Assembly: GCA_038206355.1 (NCBI GenBank)
Contig: JBBRAY010000014.1
Coordinates: 1-64,000 of the forward strand
Reading direction: 5' to 3'
Length of the DNA stretch: 64,000 bases
Origin: JAPLDB01 sp038206355
GTDB taxonomy: Bacteria > Bacteroidota > Bacteroidia > AKYH767-A > 2013-40CM-41-45
Within the stretch, counting starts at the first letter, position 1. Every line of letters begins with the position of its first letter. The position numbers and the translations under genes were made by a program. The notes beneath the pieces are model-generated. The model made no database searches and had not been told where the DNA came from. It saw nothing but the letters and a program-made list of their open reading frames with translations. Below are positions 1 to 7,015 of this stretch, in pieces.

Positions 1-44
1 ATATAAAATTTATTTTTTTATTCTTTTTGTCGCGGTCTGAATTA

Positions 45-116
45 TTATCTTTTTTTTTTTTTTTTTTGGCGGGGGGGGTTGGGCCCCCCCCCCCCCCCCA
101 CCCCCCCCAACCCCTT
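45..116. other. Homopolymer runs at contig edge
   Basis: A run of T (about 51-67) is followed by G runs and then by C runs broken by single A residues. Nothing coding or structured is visible. Such stacked homopolymers at the very start of a window are most simply a sequencing or assembly artefact at a contig end, and should not be read as biology. Confidence 0.7.
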
Positions 117-143
117 CCTTGAAATTTACTCTCCAAAAGCCCT

Positions 144-170
144 GTCATTCCGAGCGCAGCGAGGAATCTC
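144..170 (+). repeat. Dispersed repeat end, GTCATTCCGAGCG type
   Basis: The stretch begins GTCATTCCGAGCGCAGCGAG and ends in GGAATCTC. The same motif, more degenerate, occurs at 12206-12235 and inverted at 12082-12119, where the two copies bracket a long hairpin. This looks like a single end of the same dispersed palindromic family, which I recall as common in intergenic DNA of Bacteroidota. Confidence 0.5.
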
Positions 171-564
171 ATAAATTTTAGTCGGACAATTATGGAATTT
201 AATAATCTCATAATATGGACGGAAAAAAACCAGCCACGATCCCGATGTCTATAGAGATCACTAATTTTCACTAAGCGGTATTTGATTAAAAATAATTTGT
301 GATAATTCGTGAAATTAGTGGCTTAAAATAAATTGCAATTTGCGGAAGTTCTTTCAATTACCACTTCGTGATAAAAGAATTGAACCGGTTAAAGGTAGAG
401 ATGTTTCCATAACTTCAATTTCAATGTTGGCTTTTTTTTCCAACGGAATTGAATGACTCAGATCAGCGATAGCATTGATTTATGTCATCAGAAAAAACAA
501 AAATGATTTAAAATATGTTTGTACGTTTGTTTTGTAAATAATCAAGATAAAGTCTAATCAAATT
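171..564. other. Non-coding region upstream of katG
   Basis: No convincing gene is seen. A phrase at 301-326 (AATTCGTGAAATTAGTGGC type) recurs in degenerate form at 42361-42418 and is another dispersed intergenic repeat. The last 50 bases hold the putative katG promoter. No OxyR- or PerR-like operator could be identified with confidence. Confidence 0.4.
514..521 (+). promoter_or_regulatory. Possible katG -7 element
   Basis: TATGTTTG matches the Bacteroidota -7 consensus TAnnTTTG and lies 43 bases before the katG start. No TTTG element stands at the expected distance upstream, so this is a half match only. Confidence 0.35.
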
Positions 565-2772
565 ATGGAAAATAATTCTTCAGAAGGTAAATGCCCTTTT
601 CATGGTGGCGTAATAAATAAGGTCGCAGGTGGCGGAACGAAAAACCATCACTGGTGGCCCAACCAGTTAAAACTTAACATCCTGCGTCAGCACTCTTCAC
701 TATCAAACCCGATGGGTGAAAAATTCAACTACGCAGAAGCATTCAAGTCACTAGATCTGAAGGCGGTGAAAAAAGACATCATTGACCTGATGACAAAATC
801 TCAGGACTGGTGGCCGGCTGACTATGGTCATTACGGGCCTTTCTTTATCCGCATGGCCTGGCACAGCGCGGGAACATATCGAATTTCTGATGGTCGGGGT
901 GGCGGAGGTTCCGGTGCTCAGCGATTTGAGCCACTTAACAGCTGGCCCGACAATGTGAATCTCGACAAAGCAAGATTACTCCTATGGCCTGTCAAGCAGA
1001 AATACGGTAATAAAATATCCTGGGCCGATCTGATGATCCTTGCAGGAAACTGCGCACTCGAATCAATGGGATTTAAAACATTTGGATTTGGCGGCGGCAG
1101 AGAAGATATATGGGAACTGGAGGAATATGTCTATTGGGGTTCTGAAGAGAAATGGCTGGATGACAATCGTTACAGCGGTGATCACGAACTTGAGAATCCG
1201 CTTGCTGCCGTTCAGATGGGATTGATTTATGTGAATCCTGAAGGACCGGGTGGGAATGGTGATCCGCTTTCAGCAGCAAAAGACATACGCGAAACTTTTG
1301 GCCGTATGGCGATGAATGATGAAGAAACAGTTGCGCTTATTGCAGGTGGTCATACTTTTGGAAAAACACATGGCGCTGCTGATGTAGGATTGCACGTAGG
1401 CCTTGAACCTTCCGCTGCAGGAATTGAAGACCAGGGTATGGGATGGAAGAATTCTTTCGGCGGCGGACACGGAGTGCATACTATTTCCAGCGGACTGGAA
1501 GGTGCTTGGACGACTACGCCAACAAAGTGGAGCAATAATTTTTTTACAAATCTCTTTGAATTTGAATGGGAATTATCTAAAAGTCCGGCCGGAGCAAAAC
1601 AATGGATACCAAAAAATGGAATGGGGGCTGACACGGTTCCTGATGCACATGACCCTTCAATAAAACATACGCCGGTGATGCTTACTACTGATCTCGCATT
1701 GAGGATGGATCCTGCTTACGAAAAAATTTCCAGACACTTTTTTGAAAACCCTGACGCTTTTGCAGATGCATTTGCGCGGGCATGGTACAAACTAACGCAC
1801 CGCGATATGGGGCCTATCGTTCGTTATCTCGGTCCGGAAGTTCCAAAGGAAGAACTGATCTGGCAGGATCCTGTTCCGGCAGTATCACATAAACTCATTG
1901 ACGAAAAAGATATCGCTGCACTGAAAGCGAATATCCTTGCTTCAGGACTTTCTGTTTCGCAACTTGTTTCCGTTGCCTGGGCTTCAGCATCTACGTTTCG
2001 TGGTTCAGACAAGCGCGGAGGAGCGAACGGTGCACGCATTCGTCTGGCGCCACAAAAAAACTGGAAAGCAAATAATCCTGAGCAGTTGAAAAATGTTTTG
2101 ACAACGCTTGAAACAATTCAAAAAGAATTCAATAGTTCGCAGTCAGGCGGAAAGCAGGTTTCACTTGCAGATTTAATTATACTCGGCGGATGTGCAGCCA
2201 TTGAAAAAGCAGCGAAGAATGCCGGACATGATGTTAAGGTTCCGTTCAATCCCGGTCGTACTGATGCCACGCAGGAACAAACTGATGTAGATTCATTTGG
2301 AGTTTTGGAACCCTTTGCAGATGGCTTCCGCAACTACATGAAATCAAAGTATGCTGTAACGGCAGAGGAGATGCTGGTTGACAAAGCGCAATTATTAAAT
2401 CTCACTGCACCGGAGATGACAGTTTTGGTGGGAGGCATGCGCGTGCTGAATACCAATTCAGGAAACACAGCACATGGTGTATTTACCAAAAAGCCGGAGT
2501 CACTTACAAACGACTTCTTCTTAAACCTGCTTGACATGGGAAGTACCTGGAAGGCATCTGATGATGCACAGGATATATTCGAAGGCCGCGACCGCAAAAC
2601 AGGAACAGTGAAATGGACGGGAACGCGTGTGGACCTGATTTTTGGTTCCAATGCTGAACTGAGGGCGATTGCTGAAGTTTACGGCAGCGCTGATTCAAGA
2701 GAAAAGTTTGTAAAAGATTTCGTTGCTGCATGGAATAAGGTGATGAACCTGGATCGGTTTGATCTGGTGTGA
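565..2772 (+). CDS. katG: Catalase-peroxidase KatG
   Basis: This is a bifunctional haem catalase-peroxidase that removes hydrogen peroxide and has broad peroxidase activity. The 735-residue length is normal for the family, with an active N-terminal and a degenerate C-terminal peroxidase-like half. The distal pocket is visible as Arg96, Trp99 and His100 in the FIRMAWH motif. Tyr222 and Met248 sit where the covalent Met-Tyr-Trp adduct forms with Trp99, and His263 in GGHTFGKTHG is the proximal haem ligand. There is no signal peptide, so it is cytoplasmic. The gene stands alone, with a possible TAnnTTTG element upstream and the convergent DUF2461 gene downstream. Peroxide induction is likely but no regulator site is seen. 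Confidence 0.97.
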   Translation: MENNSSEGKCPFHGGVINKVAGGGTKNHHWWPNQLKLNILRQHSSLSNPMGEKFNYAEAFKSLDLKAVKKDIIDLMTKSQDWWPADYGHYGPFFIRMAWHSAGTYRISDGRGGGGSGAQRFEPLNSWPDNVNLDKARLLLWPVKQKYGNKISWADLMILAGNCALESMGFKTFGFGGGREDIWELEEYVYWGSEEKWLDDNRYSGDHELENPLAAVQMGLIYVNPEGPGGNGDPLSAAKDIRETFGRMAMNDEETVALIAGGHTFGKTHGAADVGLHVGLEPSAAGIEDQGMGWKNSFGGGHGVHTISSGLEGAWTTTPTKWSNNFFTNLFEFEWELSKSPAGAKQWIPKNGMGADTVPDAHDPSIKHTPVMLTTDLALRMDPAYEKISRHFFENPDAFADAFARAWYKLTHRDMGPIVRYLGPEVPKEELIWQDPVPAVSHKLIDEKDIAALKANILASGLSVSQLVSVAWASASTFRGSDKRGGANGARIRLAPQKNWKANNPEQLKNVLTTLETIQKEFNSSQSGGKQVSLADLIILGGCAAIEKAAKNAGHDVKVPFNPGRTDATQEQTDVDSFGVLEPFADGFRNYMKSKYAVTAEEMLVDKAQLLNLTAPEMTVLVGGMRVLNTNSGNTAHGVFTKKPESLTNDFFLNLLDMGSTWKASDDAQDIFEGRDRKTGTVKWTGTRVDLIFGSNAELRAIAEVYGSADSREKFVKDFVAAWNKVMNLDRFDLV

Positions 2773-2824
2773 TTGAGTAGAAATAATAATTAGGGTCTAC
2801 TGAAAAACCCTCAACCCCTCTCTG

Positions 2825-3514
2825 CTAACAAGAATTCTCTCCATTCAGATCTGTCGTCAGCACCATACTCATGTAATCAAAAAACGGGCGCACTGATTTA
2901 TAGGTTGCGCTTACCTTGCTTACAAAATTCGGATCGGTTAATTCTTTATCTGCAAAATCATGTCTCAGAATAAATTGTTTGTGGCGGAGCAGATTCAAAG
3001 CAGTATGCTCTTTGGAAAAACCCCTCGGAACTGTTGGAACCTTAGCGCCATGTAATTCGCCAAAATTATTCTTAATCAATTTCAGGTTTAATATTTTTCG
3101 CCAGTCTTTATAATTAATTTCAATATCCTTTCTGATTCTTAAAAGGTCAGCGGGATTGGGAGAAAAAAAACCACAGGCCAGAAAACTGTTACCGGGCATG
3201 ATATTCAGATAATATCCTCCCCGTCTGATTTTAGTTGCACGGGAGAAACTGAATGCAAACCGCGGATTGTATGGTGACTTGTCCTTGCTGAATCGCACGT
3301 CATTGTAAATCCTGTATAAACTTTTTTTTCCTGAATCATTTTCAATATCATCATGCTTCTTCATCAGCACCAGAAGCTGATCGGCAAACGCAATCATATT
3401 TTGTTGGGCCGCAACGTATGCCTCCTTATTAGAAGCGAACCAGTCCCTGTTATTGTTTGAAGCAAGCGTTTTCAGGAATTTGATACTGCTGATTTTTATT
3501 TGTGCTTTGCTCAT
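2825..3514 (-). CDS. DUF2461 (TIGR02453) family protein
   Basis: The 229-residue protein resembles the DUF2461/TIGR02453 family: an N-terminal FLKTLASNNNRDWFASNKEAY-like segment followed by a YRIYNDVRFSKDKSPY motif and a GGYYL segment, as in many Bacteroidota genomes. The family has no established biochemical role. The protein has no signal peptide or membrane segment and is probably cytoplasmic. It lies 24 bases downstream of the dehydrogenase gene on the same strand, so the two may be co-transcribed. A CAAAATTA sequence at 3528-3535 reads as TAATTTTG on the minus strand and could give it a promoter of its own. Confidence 0.8.
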   Translation of the reverse strand: MSKAQIKISSIKFLKTLASNNNRDWFASNKEAYVAAQQNMIAFADQLLVLMKKHDDIENDSGKKSLYRIYNDVRFSKDKSPYNPRFAFSFSRATKIRRGGYYLNIMPGNSFLACGFFSPNPADLLRIRKDIEINYKDWRKILNLKLIKNNFGELHGAKVPTVPRGFSKEHTALNLLRHKQFILRHDFADKELTDPNFVSKVSATYKSVRPFFDYMSMVLTTDLNGENSC

Positions 3515-3538
3515 GTATGTTTCAAATCAAAATTATTC

Positions 3539-4504
3539 TCATTCCTGAATTCTCAATACAACATTTCCTGTTTTTTGTCCGGCCTCAACATATTTATAAG
3601 CCTCCACAATCTGATCCATCTTATATGCGCTGTCAATTACAGGTTTGAACTCGCCGTCTTCAACAAGTTTTTTTAAAAAGAGTACGACTTCTTTACTGAT
3701 TACAGGAATGGGAAATAAAACTTTTTTACCTCCCAAAACCGGTGTTGTAAGCGCGTAAAATATGTTCTCCGCATTCTTCCCCGGTTCTGTTGAGATGTAG
3801 ATTCCCTTTTCTGTCAGCAATGGTTTGCATTGTCCGAATGAACTCTTGCCAACTGCATCAAAAATGAAATGAAATTTCTCATTTGACTTTGTGAAATCCG
3901 TTGTCTGATAATCAATCACAATATCTGCACCGAGAGATTTTATCAGTTCTACATTTTTTGTGTTACAGATGGCGGTGACTTTTGTTCCAAAGTGTTTCAG
4001 GAGCTGGACTGCCGCTGAACCAATTGCACCTGTTGCGCCATAAACCAATGCGTTTTGACCTTTTTGTATTTTAGATGCCTTGATATTATTCAATGCATAA
4101 TGCGCGCCTTCTGTTATGGGAGCGGCCTCGTAATAATTTAAGTTATTGGGAATGGTGGCGACTGCATCTGTTTCGGCAATCGTTAAATATTCACCATGAC
4201 CTCCACATGTTTTATCATTGTAACCAAAAACATCATCACCTATTTTGAATGTGGTAACGTCCTTACCAACTGCTTCAATTTTCCCTGCAAACTCACAACC
4301 GAGTATCTGATATTTTGGCCGCAACAGTCCTGTCCAGAATCTTGAAATAAAATACTCTGCACTCCGGAAACCTGAATCGGTTCTGTTAACGGTAGAAGTA
4401 TAAACCTTAATCAATACTTCGTTATCTTTCGGTAATGGTTTTGGAACCTCCATTATTATGGCAACTTCCGGAGGACCATATTTTTTATATACAATTGCTT
4501 TCAT
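3539..4504 (-). CDS. NAD(P)-dependent alcohol dehydrogenase / quinone reductase-like MDR protein
   Basis: This is a medium-chain dehydrogenase/reductase of 321 residues. The N-terminal GroES-like domain carries the conserved GCEFAGKIEAVGKDV segment, and the Rossmann domain shows GATGAIGSAAVQLLKHFG for NAD(P) binding. The structural zinc cysteine cluster of classical alcohol dehydrogenases is absent, which favours the zinc-independent quinone oxidoreductase branch. The substrate cannot be deduced. The start gives the typical MKAIVYKKYGPPEV opening. It precedes the DUF2461 gene on the same strand. Confidence 0.85.
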   Translation of the reverse strand: MKAIVYKKYGPPEVAIIMEVPKPLPKDNEVLIKVYTSTVNRTDSGFRSAEYFISRFWTGLLRPKYQILGCEFAGKIEAVGKDVTTFKIGDDVFGYNDKTCGGHGEYLTIAETDAVATIPNNLNYYEAAPITEGAHYALNNIKASKIQKGQNALVYGATGAIGSAAVQLLKHFGTKVTAICNTKNVELIKSLGADIVIDYQTTDFTKSNEKFHFIFDAVGKSSFGQCKPLLTEKGIYISTEPGKNAENIFYALTTPVLGGKKVLFPIPVISKEVVLFLKKLVEDGEFKPVIDSAYKMDQIVEAYKYVEAGQKTGNVVLRIQE

Positions 4505-4656
4505 TTCTAATTACTTTATTGATTCATGGTTGGGCATACCTCCGGCAACGAAATACATGAATCGTCATGAACATATCCGTGTAAGGTAAAAATGATTTGT
4601 GAGAATTGAACTAAACCCTTCGGCGAAGTTGCAACGTGCGAACAACTGATTGCTCT

Positions 4657-5616
4657 TCATGAGTTTGTTGCCGGATACACTCTTGCAAACCGTTCATGCA
4701 ATAAATTTTTGTATGTGGCTTTCATTTCATCATGTAAAAAACTGATGTCAATAATTTCGAACCACTTTGCCTTTGACGCTTCCATTTTTTTAAAGATATT
4801 TTTCTGCTGTTTCGTCTCCAGACCAAGTGTTGTAAAAGCCGCTATAAAATCATTGCGGTTAATTTTTTTCTTTTTGCCATTCAGCGTCAGGGCGAGGTCT
4901 TCATGATCATCAGGATTTACAAGCGCAGTTGCAACCAGGTCATAAGCGGGAGAAAAAACAGGACCGGTGTCCGGACGATGGATCAATGAAAAGTTTTTCA
5001 GATGCATATCAGCATTGCCTGTGAGAAATGAAAACAATACCAACTCAAAAAAATTGACCACATCCAAACCGGGGTTAGCGGAGTATTTTAATATTGCTTT
5101 CGCCACTTGTTCATAAGAGCCGCGGTATTTATCTTCAGTGAGTCTCTCGGTAAGCTGACACATGTCTTCCATGTGGAGTTTCTCTTTCTTCACCCTGTCA
5201 ACTCGTTTGGTGATATAAGCCAGATTGCCTGATGCTAACCGGATGAGGCAATGCGGCACAACAAAAATTTTTGCAATGGTTGCCAAATGCATTGTCAGGT
5301 CTTCCACTTCCGGCAATTGTCTGTAATGCGGTGAAGGCGGTTTTAGAATATAGTCACCCCACATTCCCACAATGGTAAATCTCTTCGCTAAATGCGGATG
5401 CGCTGCTGATGCCAGATGCAATGATAATTTAGGCTGAACTCCGGTAACAGTTGTATGCGTCTGAATTACCTGAGTCGCCAGCTCAGCCATATCGGCTTCC
5501 GAATAAGGTAACGAAGGCGGGATAGGTACTCCAAATATTTTTTTGCTGCAGGCCTGATGAAAATCCGTTTCCGATTCATTCAGTATCTTGTAACAAAAGA
5601 GACATCGCCTGCTCAT
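4657..5616 (-). CDS. HipT-like serine/threonine kinase toxin (HipA C-terminal domain)
   Basis: This is a HipA-family kinase lacking the N-terminal subdomain of full HipA. I place the start at 5616 (MSRRC), because its ATGA overlaps the stop of the upstream gene; a longer frame to 5673 is also open. Of the 319 residues, Cys5, Cys8, His20 and Cys23 form a small zinc-finger-like knuckle. TVTGVQPKLSL (56-66) is the glycine-rich loop, Lys92 the likely ATP lysine, GNADMHLKNFS (200-210) the catalytic loop with Asp203, and Asp226 in SPAYDLV the metal-binding residue. All catalytic residues are present, so it is probably active. Family members phosphorylate aminoacyl-tRNA synthetases; the target here is unknown. 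Gene order HipB-HipS-HipT matches the tripartite HipBST type. Confidence 0.85.
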   Translation of the reverse strand: MSRRCLFCYKILNESETDFHQACSKKIFGVPIPPSLPYSEADMAELATQVIQTHTTVTGVQPKLSLHLASAAHPHLAKRFTIVGMWGDYILKPPSPHYRQLPEVEDLTMHLATIAKIFVVPHCLIRLASGNLAYITKRVDRVKKEKLHMEDMCQLTERLTEDKYRGSYEQVAKAILKYSANPGLDVVNFFELVLFSFLTGNADMHLKNFSLIHRPDTGPVFSPAYDLVATALVNPDDHEDLALTLNGKKKKINRNDFIAAFTTLGLETKQQKNIFKKMEASKAKWFEIIDISFLHDEMKATYKNLLHERFARVYPATNS

Positions 5617-5945
5617 GCTTCCTCTTCTATTAATGGATGAACGCTTACTGCACCAATGCAGTCTTTGCAGCAAGCGAGCAGCAATCCCATCCGATCCCGT
5701 GGATTAAGTTTCCAGTTCTTTTCAGCGATGTCCAATAACCATCCTTCAGGTATTAATCCGTCGAAGAAAGAGAACAGTACGTTACTTGTGTATACTTTTT
5801 CCTGAAGCGGCAAAGTGAGGCTGACAGGTTTGGCATTCTTCATTTGAAGGTAGGCAGGTGCATATTGAAAATGGTATCCGTTTTCATCCCGGCTAAGCCA
5901 GCCGGCCATTTCATTATGCATTTTTATTTCAGCTCTTATAATCAT
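5613..5945 (-). CDS. HipS-like protein (HipA N-terminal subdomain, free-standing)
   Basis: This 110-residue protein corresponds to the N-terminal subdomain that is fused to the kinase in classical HipA (Couple_hipA). The NEMAGWLSRD opening, FQYAPAYL, PVSLTLPLQE and FFDGLIPEGWLL segments are typical. I choose the start at 5945 because RAEIKMHNEMAG aligns with the first strand of the family; 5960 and 5921 are alternatives. It overlaps the hipB-like gene by 17 bases and the kinase gene by ATGA, which implies translational coupling. In E. coli HipBST the equivalent HipS neutralises HipT; the same role here is inference. Confidence 0.8.
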   Translation of the reverse strand: MIIRAEIKMHNEMAGWLSRDENGYHFQYAPAYLQMKNAKPVSLTLPLQEKVYTSNVLFSFFDGLIPEGWLLDIAEKNWKLNPRDRMGLLLACCKDCIGAVSVHPLIEEEA

Positions 5946-6159
5946 TCCCGTTACCAACAATAGGTTGTTCTGATTTTACCGGTCCCATTTCGAAACCGAA
6001 AAGGTGTAATACCTGATTCACTTTATCGAGCCGCAGGGATTCTTTGCCTTGTTCCATTTCTCTAATAAACCGCAATCCCACTCCTGCTTTTTCCGAAAGC
6101 TCCGGTTGGGTAAGCCCTGACATACTCCGTTTTTGCTTTATAAAGCTTGATAATTTCAT
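5929..6159 (-). CDS. HipB-like XRE-family antitoxin/repressor
   Basis: This 76-residue protein is a single helix-turn-helix domain of the XRE (HTH_3) class: MSGLTQPELSEKAGVGLRFI forms the HTH, followed by REMEQGKESLRLDKVNQVLHLFG. It is the first gene of the three-gene toxin-antitoxin operon. Immediately upstream are four 18-bp palindromes that almost certainly are its operators, so the operon should be autorepressed. In the HipBA and HipBST systems this protein represses transcription and contributes to toxin neutralisation. Confidence 0.88.
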   Translation of the reverse strand: MKLSSFIKQKRSMSGLTQPELSEKAGVGLRFIREMEQGKESLRLDKVNQVLHLFGFEMGPVKSEQPIVGNGNDYKS

Positions 6160-6162
6160 TTT

Positions 6163-6303
6163 TATACCTTTTCGGGTGTAAATATAGTATTATATTCAAT
6201 ATTTATACCCTTTATGGTATAAATTGTTTGAATTAACTGTATTTTATACCTTTTCGGGTATAAGAAAGTTATTTATACGATTCATTATATCCCATCGGGT
6301 ACA
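6163..6303 (-). promoter_or_regulatory. Array of four HipB operators, TATACC-N6-GGTATA
   Basis: Four inverted repeats of 18 bp lie upstream of the hipB-like start: 6163-6180 (one mismatch), 6204-6221 (perfect), 6245-6262 (perfect) and 6286-6303 (two mismatches, TATATC-N6-GGTACA). Their centres are exactly 41 bp apart, nearly four helical turns, so all sites face about the same side of the DNA. The E. coli HipB operator, TATCC-N8-GGATA, has the same 18-bp length and a similar core. Cooperative binding and promoter occlusion are likely. Confidence 0.85.
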
Positions 6304-6935
6304 CATAGCGCCGTTAATTTACAACACAAGCGCCTGTTCGGTTTAAGGTTCCTGTTGGTTTTGAGAGTGCATTACTTTTCTATTTGTTCTCAGGTTTATT
6401 TTTACAATAGCCATTAAACACCGTGCACAGAGATTCTTTGTCTAAACCCCAAAAGGTTTTCTATTGTTTCAACTGCCGTTAACCACTGAGGAAAGGATAC
6501 AAAAAGAACAACTAAAATCAACAGCCATTAACCACAGCGGCAAGGAGGGCCACAGAGAAAGGCAATTAAAAACAAAGAGGAATTATAACCGGCTGTTCTC
6601 CGTGAATCTCCGTGTTTAAATGTATTTCTTAATGCAGTCACAATGATAAAGCGAACTGCAATCAGCCATTAATCAAGGATGCACTGAGGCCCACAGATGC
6701 AATATTTGAAACCGAATTGTGTTTTTATTCCTTGCTTTCCCGGCGGCAATCATTTTTCTTAATACTTCTTCCAGCCTGTCAAAGTTTTCTTCGTTTTTGC
6801 CGACAACAAATTTTTTCAACTTGTTGCATTCAAAGCAAATATAGGAGACATTATTCCAACCGGTTTTAAACCAATCAATCAACTAATCAACTAATCAACC
6901 AATCAACCGTATTCTCAAATCCCCCCCTCTTTTCT
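6304..6935. other. Intergenic region with degenerate dispersed repeats
   Basis: No supported gene is present. Four degenerate copies of a motif of the type AGCCATTAACCACAGAGG are found at 6409-6436, 6474-6495, 6523-6562 and 6664-6700. A short-period tandem repeat follows at 6877-6908. The 69-codon open frame at 6673-6882 on the minus strand reads through one repeat copy and is not accepted as a gene. Confidence 0.5.
6877..6908. repeat. Tandem repeat of an 8-bp unit, AATCAAC(T/C)
   Basis: Four units stand head to tail: AATCAACT twice, then AATCAACC twice. The AATCAACC unit also occurs near 50139-50157, between the PAP2 and ABC ATPase genes. This is a simple intergenic repeat. Confidence 0.7.
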
Positions 6936-6966
6936 TTTGCCCTCCACCCATTATTCCATACATTTG
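6936..6966 (+). promoter_or_regulatory. Promoter of the pentahaem cytochrome gene
   Basis: TTTG at 6936-6939 and TACATTTG at 6959-6966 are separated by exactly 19 bases, a full match to the Bacteroidota primary-sigma consensus. Transcription would start near 6973 and leave a leader of about 43 bases. Confidence 0.65.
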
Positions 6967-7015
6967 TTTTCCCTCTCATCCTCCTGCCGATACATTTAAC
7001 CTTTCTTCCTTTTGC

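Noticed and set aside
6673..6882. Open frame of 69 codons on the minus strand
   Set aside because: It reads through a degenerate dispersed repeat and the AATCAAC tandem repeat, has no recognisable domain and no promoter. A decayed gene cannot be excluded.
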